Under the pieces are notes generated by a model. That model worked only from the letters and a program-made list of their open reading frames with translations, ran no database searches and was not told where the DNA came from. Positions 10,740 through 21,879 of a stretch of 64,000 bases of DNA are shown here, piece after piece. Source of the stretch: Protopterus annectens (Eukaryota > Chordata > Ceratodontiformes > Protopteridae); NCBI RefSeq assembly GCF_019279795.1, contig NC_056743.1, forward strand, positions 928,538,694 through 928,602,693. Reading direction: 5' to 3'. The first letter of the stretch is position 1; each line of letters begins with the position of its first letter. The position numbers and the translations under genes were made by a program.

Positions 10740-12575
10740 ACAAAGTGTGGAATAAATTTAAGATTTTAAGGAGAATCATTTTCTCACAGATATGCTCTGA
10801 GCTAGTGCAAAATAGCACAAAATATACTGAACCTACTGATATTGCCAACATCCTGGCAGACAGATTTAGTACAAACTTCACCCCCCTCTCACCTCCAAAA
10901 GGGCCCACAACAATACCAGAAAAGTGTAGTGTCCCGGAAATCACAAACACACAGGTGAAAACTGCCCTTTCTAAAGCCAAAAACACAGCGTCAATTGGGC
11001 CAGATGGTGTCCCAGGATGCATCTTGCAAGAACTACAGAACGAACTAACACCCACCTAAACACGCTGTTCAACCTCAGCCTCTCCACAGGCTACGTGCCC
11101 ACAGAATGGTGCACAGCAATGGTTATTCCGCTCCACAAAGGAGGGGCCACAACTGACCCTGGTAACTATCGCCCCATAAGCCTGACTAGCCTGGTCTGCA
11201 AGGCTATGGAGCGCATCATCATGGAACTCATTAACAAAGACATTGGGAACCTCCAAACACTTGACCCGACCCAGTTTGGCTTTGCTAAGGGCAGATCATG
11301 CCTACTAACCCTGGTTGACTTCTTTGAGACAGTCACCAAGGCCATAGACGAGGGAAAGGTGGTTCACACAGCCTACCTTGACCTCGCCAAGGCGTTCAAC
11401 ACCATTCCTCACTCAGGTATTATAGAAAAATTCACCAGCCCGAACATAAACCCCTAAGTCACAAGATGGGCTGCCAACTGGCTTACAGACAGAACTCACT
11501 CGGTAAGAACAGCAGGCTCCAGGTCCGACTCTAAACCAGTCACAAGTGGTGTCCTGCAAGGCTCGGTCCTGGGACTCCTATTCGGCATATACTTCTCAGA
11601 AGTACAGGCAAACACAGGAGGACTATGGCTAACCAAGTTCGCTGATGACTGCAAACTGGGAGCCATAACTGACTCTTTGGCTGACACGGACATCCTCCAA
11701 AAAGGCCTTACTGAGAAGGACACCTGGTGTCAAAGTCATGGCCTCAAGCTAAATGCCAAAAAATGCATAGTCATCCCATTTGGGAAAAACAAAACACACA
11801 CAAATTACCACATAGGTGGCAGCCCCCTTAATACAGAAAAGGTAATAAGAGATCTGGGGACCCAGGTAGATAGTAATCTCTCCTTTGACAATCAAATTGC
11901 CAAAGTAGTTAGGAAATTCTTCTATGTGGCCCTTCTAATTACTTAAGGGTTCGCATCTAGAAATAAAGAGGTTATAGTGCCCCTCTACTCGTCACTCATC
12001 AGACCCATCACAGAGTACAATGCCCCATTTGGGATGTACCTCACAAGACACTTCCAACAGCTGGAAAGACCATAAAAGTACCTCACCAAGAGAATTACTG
12101 GTCTCAAACATATGTCCTATGAAGACCAACTGAAAAAACTCTGGCAGTACTCAGTGGCATATCGTTTACTCAGAGGTGATCTCTGCCTAACTTACAAAGC
12201 CATGTCCGACTCAGAATTGATGGACATGCTCCACCTAAAGAAATCCAAGTCACTGCGAGCCACATGCTCTAGTGAGCTAAACCTCGCCACAACAATAAAT
12301 AGAACATGCTGGAGGGATAGATTCCTGTCACAGAGACTCCCATGCTTTGGAACAAAATTCCTATCTACATTAGGCAGAGCCCCTCACTAACACTCTTCAA
12401 GAGAAACCTTGATGAGTGGATGGGTAACAGAAAATAGACCCATGGGATCACTTCATTGGCTCTGCTTGACAGAGGCTCGGTTAATTAACTAATGGGGCGG
12501 CAAAAGCTGAAACACTCTGGCTAGGCTTATAAATGCCCTCGGGCAGATAGCCTAGTACCTACCTATGAACCTATC
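10740..12575 (+). mobile_element. CR1-like LINE copy b, 5'-truncated ORF2
   Basis: Homologous throughout to 39600-41460. It encodes the RT from the region before motif 1: KNTASIGPDGVPGCILQE, NYRPISLTSLVCKAMERII, TQFGFAKGRSCLLTLVDF, AYLDLAKAFNTIPHSGI (catalytic D), SGVLQGSVLG, and TKFADDCKLG (catalytic DD). The CR1 C-terminal region (RLLRGDLCLTYKAMSDSELM) follows. Frame changes near 11055 and 11450, stops and a short deletion near 11580 break the gene. The end carries the family 3' terminus (gcctagtacctacctatgaacc) at about 12549-12570. Confidence 0.88.
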
Positions 12576-12829
12576 AAATTATGGTTATGACAAAAAGGAT
12601 GGGGGGGGGGTTAAAGACATACATTCTTCTTTGTTTGTATGCATGTTAAATTTCTGCGTTGATGGCGAATGGAGAAAAGAAAAATGGAAGTTGATAAGTA
12701 TCTGAAAATGTGAATATGTTAACATGTAAGTATGCATTTTTGTTATGGGCCCCTACTCTTTTTGATAAGAAGTTCTTTTACATCTATTTGAGCTACCACC
12801 AACACAGACCAAAGGGATCTTGGTTTTAT
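12576..12829. other. No gene seen; short G run
   Basis: AT-rich sequence with a G10 run at 12601-12610. No feature recognised. Confidence 0.4.
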
Positions 12830-13520
12830 GGCTCATCTGGAGGACTGCACACATGAGTACAGCATCCCCTTAGGCTGCACTGCAGTGTCTGTAAGGGAAA
12901 ATTAATCCAAGCACCTGGTGTGGGTGACAACTTTCCACAAAAACTGGATGAACACATTAACTTTGGATGCACACAATGAAAAGCAATTAGGAAGTTGGCA
13001 TCAGCAGTACATGGTGTCTGATGTGCACCCTAAGAAAATCAAAGACTGAGGAGCTACTAGCTCCAGCTGAGAATTTGCAATATTGTCAGTGATTCCCAGA
13101 TAACAGAATAATTTGAACAGGGAATCCCTGTGACAAGCCAGAACTTTTGCAGACAGAGCAGTGAGCAGACAGTCATCTAGGTAATGGAGTACTTTGGCTC
13201 CCTGTAGTTTCAGGTGAGCTACTATCATGAACAAGCATTTGATGAACATTCTTTGGGAGAGGGGTTAAATTAAGGCACTTTGGAGTTCCACAGAACACAT
13301 CCATTCTTCTTAAGACAAGGAAGCAGACTGACTGCACTGTGACCACATGAAAGGTTTGTTTTGGAAAAAGGGAATTTATGATGCTAACATCCAGTCATAG
13401 CCTCAGGTTCTTTGTTTTCTTTGCTGCCAAAAAGAACCTGGAATAATATTTTAACCCCTATGAACTTGAAACAGTGCCCTAACTCTTTCTGATATGCTGG
13501 ACCCTCCTGCATGGATTTTT
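12830..13520 (-). pseudogene. DIRS-E: DIRS reverse-transcriptase fragment
   Basis: The 82-residue frame at 13249-13001 contains MIVAHLKLQGAKVLHYLDD, matching the DIRS-C RT (VVTAHLRHQGFQVFPYLDD) including the catalytic YLDD, then VAPQSLIFLGC. Upstream to about 13480 the DNA still resembles the RT N-terminal part (the block at 13420-13445 for the VPKK region). Both ends are lost. Limits are approximate. Confidence 0.7.
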
Positions 13521-14029
13521 TTTAATACAAGAATTGTAACTCGACTTTGTCACTGCAGCATACATTTGACAAGTCTGGATACCAACAATGTGAAGAAAAT
13601 CGAATGAGGGACAAGAATGGAAATTCCATATCTTCAGAATATTATTAATTCTTGTTAATCTGACCTTGGTGATGTTATTCCATGTAGCCAGTGATGAGGC
13701 AGCTGGATTAAGCTAATGTGCCATGTTTTTCATAAAAAAAGATGTGTAAATCAAACTAATGATGTTGCTTTCATTGAAAACAAAGTAGGGCTGTTATAAC
13801 TGAAACAGGCTTGTCAAATGTGCTGAAAGCTTACCATTCCTTGAAATGCTGCTTCAGGTCATGGGAATATCTTACATTGAAGACGGCTGCACAGTGATCA
13901 ACAGCTCAACTTCAGCCTTCCTAGTATTCAAAAAAGAAACTGAAAGACAAGGGTCAGAAACTCTTACTTTCAGTAAATTCAGTTACTGGCTACTAAGTAC
14001 ACTGCCTGGATACCAGTAATGAAGAAACT
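13521..14029. other. No recognisable feature
   Basis: AT-rich DNA without a supported gene. It may include the 5' part of the L1/Tx1-like element whose ORF1 traces begin near 14030, but I cannot show this. Confidence 0.3.
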
Positions 14030-14310
14030 AAGTGTATGAAAGAAAATCAGCTAGAAAAGGTGAAGAGAAAACCCTAACTGGGAACAATCAGTTCAAACTC
14101 TAGCTTTGGTGCAAGACATGGTTTCCAGTAACCTAGAGGAAAAAATAAGTCAAATGTGCTCAGAGCTGATTAAAATAAATGAAACACTAAAGGAGTACAT
14201 CAACTTAAATAACAAAAAGCTGGAAAAAATGGAAGAAGATTTAAACAGTCAGATGAGCTGATAAAACTGCAAAATTCAAATGAAGAAAAGGCTGGCTGAG
14301 GATGAGACTG
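14030..14310 (+). pseudogene. L1/Tx1-like ORF1 fragment, coiled-coil part
   Basis: Translates with few breaks to a heptad-rich stretch: LEEKISQMCSELIKINETLK, then NNKKLEKMEEDLNSQM. A coiled coil in this position is typical of the L1/Tx1 ORF1 RNA-binding protein, which forms trimers. The fragment stops where an L2-like 3' end is inserted (14320). The next ORF1 block resumes at 16700. Assignment to the same element is inference from order and strand. Confidence 0.5.
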
Positions 14311-14319
14311 TTCAAGAAG

Positions 14320-14890
14320 AGATTTATTTATTTATTTATTTCCAGTTTGATGATCGGGGTGGTCCACTGGGCTCAGGGAGCCCATTTTCAGTGGCGGCCC
14401 GGGGAGAAAAGCTCTACAATACATAGTATAGTTAAACATACAGCTAAGTATAGTAAAAAGAGTTAGAAAATACATTTCAAGTTAGAGACATAAATTGTAC
14501 AGTGGTTACATAGCATATAAATCTTGAGGATGTTAGTAATGTGCTGATTTCAAAGAGAAGAGAGAAAGAAAGAAAACTATTTACAATATATACATTGATA
14601 ACAGTATCGTTGGATTGGCAAACATTCAGAGTGAGCCAAGGTATTTAGAAATTCAAGATGGAGTGAAGTAAAAAGTAGGCTAGGTGGGGAGAATGCAGTT
14701 GCATTTCCAATTAGAGGAGAGGTAAGAATGGAGCTGAGATTTAAAGTTATCAATGTTTTCTGAAGTTCTTAATGAAGGGGGGAAAGAATTCCATTTTTTG
14801 GCTAAGGAAAATGAAAGGAGAAGTTGTCCAGCAGGATGTTTAAAAAATGGTAGATTGTAATGTGATAAATGTATTTTATCCACCTCTATC
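14320..14890 (-). mobile_element. L2-like LINE, 3' end only
   Basis: Read on the minus strand, the 68-residue frame at 14883-14680 (AKKWNSFPPSLRTSENIDNF) matches the end of the long L2-like ORF2 at 33164 (AGKNWNLLPPDLTLQPSLPL). The 3' UTR follows, and the copy ends at 14321-14340 with the same terminal block and ATAAA-type tail (here ttatttatttattt on the plus strand) as 33440-33535. It is a typical strong 5' truncation. Confidence 0.8.
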
Positions 14891-14979
14891 CCCCACCGAG
14901 TGGGTATGAACTTGTTCTAAGAAGCCATTAGAGAACTGACCAGGTTGAGTGATACCATGATTAATTTTATTATGGCCAC

Positions 14980-16326
14980 TATGGCCCACATTCTTCGTAA
15001 CAATTACTTCACCTCTGAAGGTGAACAATACAGATGGGTCTAGGGAGTGGCAATGGGGGCTACTTGTGCACTCATTTATGCCAATCTGGTTCTATACGCC
15101 TGGGAGAAAAAATATATTTGCAATAGTGCTTACAAGCAACAATGCTAAACATACTTTCACTATCTGGATGATATTTTCATTCTTTGGAAAGATGACCAGA
15201 CAGATGTTAATGGGTTTGAGAGTATATTAATGAAGTGTGTACATACTTGAAATTTACAACACATTTTTCAAATGATTACATCAATTACTTAGATGTGACT
15301 ATTACAAAGGATAGGGAGAGCAATAAGTTTTCATCTAAGGTTTTCAGAAAGGAAACTTTCTCAAACAGCTACCTTGACTTTAAAAGCTGTCACCCCTTGC
15401 ACAATAAGAAAAACATTTTCAAGGGCCAGCTTGTTAGAGCAGCTAGAATGTGCTCTAACAGGGAAGCCTTTATGGATGAAGTTGAACTTCTCACTAATAT
15501 ATGTTTAAAGTTAGGGGGTACCCGGACAAAATTCTGAAGGCTACTGCTAATGAAATGGTGGAATGATGGGGGAAGAAATATAAACCCCTCCTCAACAGTG
15601 GTGAGATGATCACAACTTTGTCTGATCGGGCTAATATAAGATGTATTACAAGTATGGTTAAACCCTTTGGTGAAGGAGAAAAGAAACAAAGCTATAATAA
15701 AGAAAAATTTGAATATTTTTCAAGGTACCTTAGGAGATTTTTGACACATTAGGGCAATTTCCAATGTTTGTTTACAAAACAGGTAAAACATTAAATATCT
15801 TATGCATAGAACAGTACATTTTCCCTTAACGTTCAAAGGCACCACCAAGTGTGGTTGATGCAACCAATAACCCTATATTTTGGATAGTGACCATATACAT
15901 TTAAAAGGTTTTAAGCATGGAATTAGATTACACAAAGGTAACTGTAATACCAAGGGGGTAATACACATTTGTATCTGCCAAACATGTCAAAGTTTTTATG
16001 TTGGCAAAACTGAGAAGAAAATTCCGACTTAGAAAATATGAACGCCTATATGCTATAGCCAAGGGCAATACTAACAACGCCCTATATAAACATATATTAA
16101 CTTGTCTAGTACACACCAAACACAAATTTGGGTTATTAGAAGTAGTGCCACAGAATACCAGAGGGAGTTGGAGGGAATTACAAACTGAATTAAAAGAAAT
16201 GTATTGGATTTTCAGACTAAATGCTGGTGTTGCACCAGGGTTGAACGATTATGTATCCCTGCTTCCTGTGTTGAACGATTATGTATCCCTGCTTCCTGTG
16301 CTGAAACAAAGGGCACTGGATTTATA
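14980..16326 (+). pseudogene. P1 reverse transcriptase - GIY-YIG endonuclease
   Basis: The RT part shows VAMGATCALIYANLVLYAWE and HYLDDIFILWKDD with the catalytic Asp pair. YLDVTITKD and the basic GQLVRAARMCSNREAF region, typical of PLE RTs, come next. The endonuclease follows: ICQTCQSFYVGKTEKKIRLR around 15970-16030, then NNALYKHI and a C-terminal GLNDYVSL. At 16244-16303 a 30-base segment is tandemly duplicated, repeating LNDYVSLLPV in frame. Several frame breaks lie between RT and endonuclease. Confidence 0.8.
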
Positions 16327-16519
16327 ACATTGTTAATGACAATAATGATTTTTTATAACTTCCTTGGGTAGAGTTTATTGTTTTTGAAGTTTTTCAGTTT
16401 GCAATTTGTATTGTATTGTATTTTAATATGACTGGTTCTGGGTTGGTTTTTATGCTATGCCTTTAAATCTTTAAACAGCTAATTGACTACATTATAAAAC
16501 AAGGGGTTTCATTTTACTC

Positions 16520-16575
16520 AATTGTTCTGATGAAGTCCCTGAGTATCAAAGAGGGATGAAAGCGCTTAACCTGTT
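16520..16575 (+). ncRNA. P1 hammerhead-ribozyme-like motif
   Basis: CTGATGA at 16527-16533, a stem (TCCCT 16536-16540 with AGGGA 16552-16556) and GAAA at 16558-16561, followed by GCGC. This is the conserved core order of hammerhead ribozymes, which are known from PLE ends. An extra base next to stem II differs from the canonical form, so activity is uncertain. Confidence 0.6.
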
Positions 16576-16699
16576 TTTTTACTGTTGAATAAAGATGTTT
16601 TTTATATCCAGGACATCGTTTGTGGAGCCTATGGTGATTTTCTGCCAGGAGCATTTTTTCTCGTTAATTGGTTGTTTTTTTAATGCTTTAAACGAACTG

Positions 16700-16930
16700 A
16701 GGTTTTGAGGATTACTTAAAAAATGGTAGAATTAGAGAACAGAGTATGTGGGGAAAATCTGAGACTTTCTGCTGTTCCGGGGAAACTAGAAGGAACAGAC
16801 AGAATTAAATTTATGAAGGCACAAATAAGCAACTGGACTGGTATTCCACGGCAGGGACTGTTAATTGAAAGGGCATGCCATGTGTATGCTCTAAATCTGG
16901 ACATGAGAAAGCAGCAAAGACCTGTATTAG
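16700..16930 (+). pseudogene. L1/Tx1-like ORF1 fragment, RRM part
   Basis: The frame starting at 16723 reads VELENRVCGENLRLSAVPG, ...IERACHVYAL. The pattern LENR-x4-NLR-x2-VP and IERAH-like is the signature of the L1/Tx1 ORF1 RNA-binding domain. It continues the coiled-coil block at 14030-14310 across two insertions and stops at the CR1 fragment at 16930. Confidence 0.65.
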
Positions 16931-17172
16931 TACAGGATCATAGGAAGTTATTAGGCTATTGGCCCTGAGGACCTTACAAGAAGAATTTAGCACATGTTCC
17001 AACAAGTTAGCACTCTATGCTGCTGTCCAGCAGGGATACAGGTGGAATTCCAGGGGTCTATTTTCTGTTCCCCATCCAGTTATCCAAGTTGTACATAAAA
17101 GGGTATAATGAGGTACTCTTCTTTACGTGGAGAGGGAGTCTACCAGTAGAAAGAGTTGATCCTGACAAAACT
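16930..17172 (-). mobile_element. CR1-like LINE copy c, 3' end
   Basis: Minus-strand reading ends with GRLPLHVKKSTSLYPF and YNLDNWMGNRK, the last ORF2 residues of the CR1-like family. It is followed by the family 3' UTR and terminus (gccaatagcctaataacttcctatgatcc reading, plus positions 16935-16965). Confidence 0.75.
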
Positions 17173-17405
17173 CTGGCAAAAGGGCATATGTTCATAAGTA
17201 CTAGGCCACCTGTCCTTGTGCGCCATTTTAAGCCTAGCCAACTTCCCTCAAGGGTGAAAATGAAACTCTGTACCTTGGTCTGTGAGGTCAAATTGATTTC
17301 AGTATTGACAACTCCAAACCCCAAAAAATGTATCCATCCACATGGAATGGGAATAGAACTCACAGTCTTAGACACCAAAGATAAGTGTACTATCAGGTGA
17401 GCCAC
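17173..17405 (-). mobile_element. tRNA-derived SINE with CR1-type tail
   Basis: Read from 17405 on the minus strand, the head contains an A-box-like TGGCTCACCTG and, about 40 bases on, a B-box-like GTTCTATTCCC, as in RNA polymerase III promoters of tRNA-derived SINEs. After a ~100-base body the 3' part (ggctaggcttaaaatggc ... ggcctagtacttatgaac) resembles the 3' terminus of the CR1-like LINEs here. It lies immediately upstream of CR1 copy c in the same orientation. Exact borders are uncertain. Confidence 0.6.
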
Positions 17406-17790
17406 TGACACTGTGCGAAAAAAGTATTAAAAGTTGGAGACAGCAAAGTGTTTGTGAAAATGATTATTCACTGTACACCATGTAGAAGAGAAACAGATTT
17501 ATTCCAACAATCAGGAAATGTTGAGAGGCAGGTGCGATATTCAAGCTGTTACATCCAGCTGACTTCAGAACACTTTTTTCTGGAGGATCAAGGCCATGTT
17601 TGACGCAGAACCGTTTTAAGGAGGAAATACAACAGTTTGTAAAACAAAGAGTGAGCCATCAAGCAGAAGATGATGCTGTTTCTCTTTCTTCTGATAATAA
17701 AGCACATGGAGGGACCTTGCCACTGAAATTCTACTGTTCAAAACAAAAATGCTTCAGAGGTAGAGAAAAGCACAGGAGTTGACTTGAAGA
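17406..17790 (+). pseudogene. Possible L1/Tx1-like ORF1 C-terminal remnant
   Basis: Broken frames such as SSCYIQLTSEHFF near 17535-17575 could correspond to the C-terminal domain of L1 ORF1 proteins. The resemblance is weak. The call rests mainly on position after the ORF1 block at 16700-16930 and on the same strand. Confidence 0.3.
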
Positions 17791-18565
17791 ATCGGGAGTA
17801 CATTGGAATTGAACAGGAGTCTTGAGCTGCGAGATGGAGATAAACAGGAAGACGACCAGCAGCATAGAAATTAGTGAATAAATATGACACTGCAAAGCAT
17901 CAACCTCATTTGTGAAATATGGCTGCATAAGAAAACGTGGACTTTTGTTGTCTTTGTTAAACTACTGTGTAACTGATAGGCATTTGCCTGACTTCCTGTC
18001 ATTGATGTTTGGAAGGACACCGAGGGAGTGGAATAGGAAGGAAAAGGGCAACTGTAAGTAAAACAATTTCTGTTCTTAGTATTTCTATGAACTGTTTCAC
18101 GATATAAATTGCATGTCTTACAGTAAAGCATTTCTAGTTGATCTAGTATACGATAAAGATACTGAAGTAAACAGATGCTTTTATTCTCTTTTTTTAATAT
18201 TAAGAAATGTAGCCATTACAATGCAAAAACAGAAAAAAGGCTAGACGAATGCATTTTTAAGTTAATACTGTGATCTTGGGTTGTTGAGGTGAGGGATGCA
18301 TTACAAAAGTACACAGGTCATAATATATGTAGAGCAGATATGTTTTCTCTTACTTTTGCATAGGTGAATATCTGGAGTAAGACCCTTGTCTTAATCTAAT
18401 AAGTTTTAAGTGGAAACAAGTAAATAAGAGAAAACACTGAATATAATGAAAAGTTTTACATTAACAATAAATGTTTCAACTCGTCTTTAGAATCCTGCAG
18501 CTGAGGGCTAAATTTTTTTTATTTCTATGGAGACAAGCTGATGACTGGGCAATAAAAAGCCAGAA
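17791..18565. other. No recognisable feature
   Basis: AT-rich sequence between the L1-like ORF1 traces and DIRS-C. Nothing supported. Confidence 0.3.
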
Positions 18566-18740
18566 AAAGAAGTTATGTATTTATCATAACGTTCCATGTT
18601 TGTTGTCCAGTATCTCACCTTCATCCTTGCTGGTTGGGTTCGGAGCCGAACTCTGCTCCAACTTGGCCGTATGCTAAAGCTCGAGAGCTTCTACTGGCTC
18701 GAGGCTATAACCAATCCCATGGTGCGGCTGCTCCCCAGAT
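18566..18740 (-). repeat. DIRS-C 3' inverted terminal repeat
   Basis: Matches the complement of 24655-24826 with scattered differences: the shared blocks include ctaaagctcgagagcttcta at 18674-18693 and ccccagatctcgtttg at 18733-18748. Its outer end (18566-18640) recurs inverted in the ICR. Confidence 0.85.
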
Positions 18741-18908
18741 CTCGTTTGAGGGAGAGAACTCCCTATGATATGTCTAATATTCAGAAAGAGAAAATATATG
18801 AAATATATTGGTCATAAAGGTAAAAAGTAAGGCAAGATGGGAATCAGACCATATTTGCCAATTTGTAAAATTCCTCTAGATCCTCCAGGAGGGGGGGATG
18901 GCTGGGTG

Positions 18909-19019
18909 GGATGCAAGAATGAAGGCGAGATACTGGACAACAAACATGGAATGTTATATGAGTACATAACTTCTTTATGTTATGTTGTCCTATCTCACCT
19001 TCATTCTTGCTGGTTGGGA
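18909..19019 (-). repeat. DIRS-C internal complementary region
   Basis: 18909-18970 is the inverted copy of the outer genome-left end (about 18575-18640). 18978-19019 matches the complement of the outer genome-right end (24783-24826). The junction lies near 18970-18980. Same design as in DIRS-B. Confidence 0.8.
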
Positions 19020-19050
19020 CAGAGTCCCCAGCACCTTTCTCTTTGGTGGC

Positions 19051-19990
19051 TCAAGGGAATAAATTCTTCAGGACAGTGGAACCAAAGGATGCCCTGTTCA
19101 GGGAGGCCACATCTACTTTGTAATGAGAGATGAAGGTGCGAGGATTAACCCATGTAGCAGCAGCACAAATTGAATCCAGTGGAAGTCTGGATTGAAAGGC
19201 AATGGAAGTAGACACTGCTCTAGTTGAATGTCCTTTCACTTTCTCTGGCGGTTCTTTATCATGAGAGTGATAAGCATATTTGATAGTCTCAGTAAGCCAT
19301 TTGGACAAAGTAATTTTTGAGACTGCCCGGCCTTTTTTTTTTTTTCTGAATAGGACACAAACAATTGATCTGACTTTCTGAACTCTTTTGTCCTGTGTAA
19401 ATAAAAACGTAGTTGTCTATGTACATCCAATTGGTGAAGTTTATATCCTGCCTTGTTGCTATAATTAATAAAACAGGCAATTCTATAAATGGGTTTAAAT
19501 TTATTTCAGAACAGACTTTTGGTAAGAAGGAGGGATTTGTTCTAAGGGAAACTCTTATCATTGTGGAAGATCAAATAGGGAGGACGGAAGGATAAAGTCT
19601 GCAACTCTGAAGCCCTCTTAGCTGAGGTAACTGCTGTCAGAGAGTTTTCCAGGATAAAAATTTTAAAGAACAAGAGGATGCAGGTTCGAAAGGGGGAAGA
19701 ATCAATGTCGATAATACTAAATTTAGATCCCATGGTGGAGGAGGTTCTCTTACAGGAGGTCTTAACAGAAAAGTGCCTCTGAGGAAGGCCTTGCATAACT
19801 TGTGGGACATTGCATTGGATCAGAGTTCCCCCACATGATAATTGGATATTGCAGCTAGTTGAACTTGAATAGTGGCAGCCGCTGCTCCTTGATTAAAAAT
19901 TTCTGTCAGGAATTCCAAAATTGCAGGTATATATATGAGTTTCTTGACGCCCAACAAGAGAACCTCTTCCATTTGCTCGCATAAAGTTTC
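19051..19990 (-). pseudogene. DIRS-C tyrosine recombinase
   Basis: Catalytic pieces are spread over three frames: SLRTNPSFLPK (19550-19510), VHRQLRFYLHRTKEFR (19430-19380), and the C-terminal frame 19308-19051 with KGHSTRAVSTSIAF (H-x-x-R box), AAATWVNPRTF and SHYKVD with the likely tyrosine. The first catalytic arginine region (TSAKRASELQTL) is at about 19640-19605. The N-terminal part up to 19990 is strongly decayed. A T10 run at 19334-19343 causes one frame change. Confidence 0.75.
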
Positions 19991-20029
19991 CTAGTTGTCT
20001 TTTTTTTGTGAAGATACCAAAATGTGGCA

Positions 20030-21762
20030 TACTGCCAGGGATAGTTCTGGAAGCCTGGCTAAGATTGGGAGTGGAGAAACCAAGCTGTCAGCTTGAGGTT
20101 CTGAAGGGCAAGATGGAGCGTTCCTGACTGATGTGTCAGAAGATTCGGCACTGGGTCCAGGATACATGGGTCCTCTGAAGGTGGGGCCAAAGGAAAGGGA
20201 ACCAGAACTGATGAGGCCAGTATGGAGCAATGAGAATTAACTTGTGACTCAATGACTTGGCTTTCTAAATAACTTTTGGAATCAAAGGAAACAGGGTGGA
20301 AAGCATAAAGAAGTCCCGGGGGCCAATCGTGGGTGAGAGCATCCCTCAGTGACTCTCCCGGAGGGGAAATGAGGGCAAAGTAGCTGCTGCATTTGGCATT
20401 GAAGGGAGTGGCAAAAAGGTCGCAACAAGGCTGGCCCCATTTACGAAAAATTCGATTCACAACTTCCTGCTTCAGAGACCACTCGTGAGGCATGAGAATC
20501 GCTCTGCTTAGCCTGTCTGCTATGACGCTGGATTTCCCCAGGATGTGCGTTGCCATCAGAAAATGTTGAGAAGATATCGCCCATTGCCAAACTCTCTGGG
20601 CCTCTTGACATAGGGGGCAGGATCTGGTTCCCCCTGTTTGTTGATGTACCATACCACCAACATATTGTATGTCTGAATTGCAATAGTCCCCATGGGAAGA
20701 GTTCTGAAATGCTTGCAACACCAGAAGCATCACCCTCATCTCTAGGACACTGATGTGCAAATGGTACTCGTGATCTTTCCAAACCCCTTGGACTGTCTGT
20801 CCCAGATAAGGCCCCCCCCCCTATCTGGGACACGTCCATGGTTACTGTAGCGACTGGTTAGGGGAGTACAAACGGTCTGCCCATTGTTACCTGAGTGGAG
20901 TGAATCCACCAAAGCAGATCCCTCTTGCAAGAGTCTGTTATGAGGATCTCGTGAGACATGGGTAGCTCCTGTATGGACCACTGAGCGAAGAGTAGCCACT
21001 GTAATATTTGCATGTGAAGTCGTGCCAGGGGAAGTAGTGTTATCATCGCTTCCAAAGAGCCTAGGACTTTGAGGGCAAATCTTACCTGTACTTTTTTCTT
21101 GTTGAGTAAGTTAAGTACTTGACTGCATAATGTCTGGATCCTTTCTTGGAGTACTTTTGCCAACATGTCATTTGCATTTAAATCTGCACCTATGAAGGTA
21201 ATATGCTGTGATGGCAACAAGGCAGATTTTTCTGCATTTATAGTAATGTTTAGTTGTGAGAAGAGACGAATTATGTAGTCTCTTGCTTTGATTAGTAGCT
21301 GCTTGGTGGTGGCAGTTAAGAGCCAGTCGTCTAAATATGGAAACACCTGGAAACCCTGGTGTCTCAGATGAGCCGTGACTACTGCCATGCATTTGGTAAA
21401 CACTCTGGGGGCTGTAGTGAATCCAAAGGGCAGAGCTCTGAACTGGTAATGACTGGCTACCAGTCGAAGTGCAGAAATTTTCTGGAGCACCTGTCCATCT
21501 TTATGTGGTAGCACGCGTCCTGAAGATTAAACTAGCACATACAACTGTCTTGTCTCAGAAACAGGAGTATAGACTGCGGTGTTACCATCCGGAACTTTGA
21601 CTTACTCACCGACTTGTTTAGTTTGCTGAGATCCAATATGGGTCTCCAGTCCCCTGTCTTTTTTGGAACTAAAAAGAACCTTGAGTAAATTTCGGATCCT
21701 AGTTGGTCTATGGGGACTTCTTGGATGACTCCCTTTTCTAGCAAAGTTTGAATTTCTAGCAT
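20030..21762 (-). pseudogene. DIRS-C reverse transcriptase, RNase H, methyltransferase-like region
   Basis: The RT N-terminal frame 21762-21532 contains IYSRFFLVPKKTGDWRPILD. A frame change near 21540 leads to 21514-20858 with HYQFRALPFGFTTAPRVFTK and the catalytic VFPYLDDWLL. Then come the RNase H region around 20840-20560 (VSQIGGGALSGTDSP in one frame) and the methyltransferase-like region (CCDLFATPFNAK, WPPGLLYAF) at 20460-20200. Order and motifs match DIRS-B. Confidence 0.8.
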
Positions 21763-21879
21763 TGCTTGATCCCTTTGACCGGGTGGAATGTCTGGGATAA
21801 ATTTTGATGGACAAGGTGAACTGTGAAAAGGAATGTTGTAACCCCGGGATATAATGGACTGTACCCATTTGTCGAGTCA

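Larger units (their letters stand above)
14900..16690 (+). mobile_element. P1: Penelope-like element (PLE)
   Basis: A 5'-truncated PLE with the C-terminal half of the RT, a GIY-YIG endonuclease region, and a 3' end with a hammerhead-like motif at 16527-16561. PLEs use target-primed reverse transcription with a RT related to telomerase. The right limit is set before the L1-like ORF1 block resumes near 16700 and is approximate. Confidence 0.8.
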
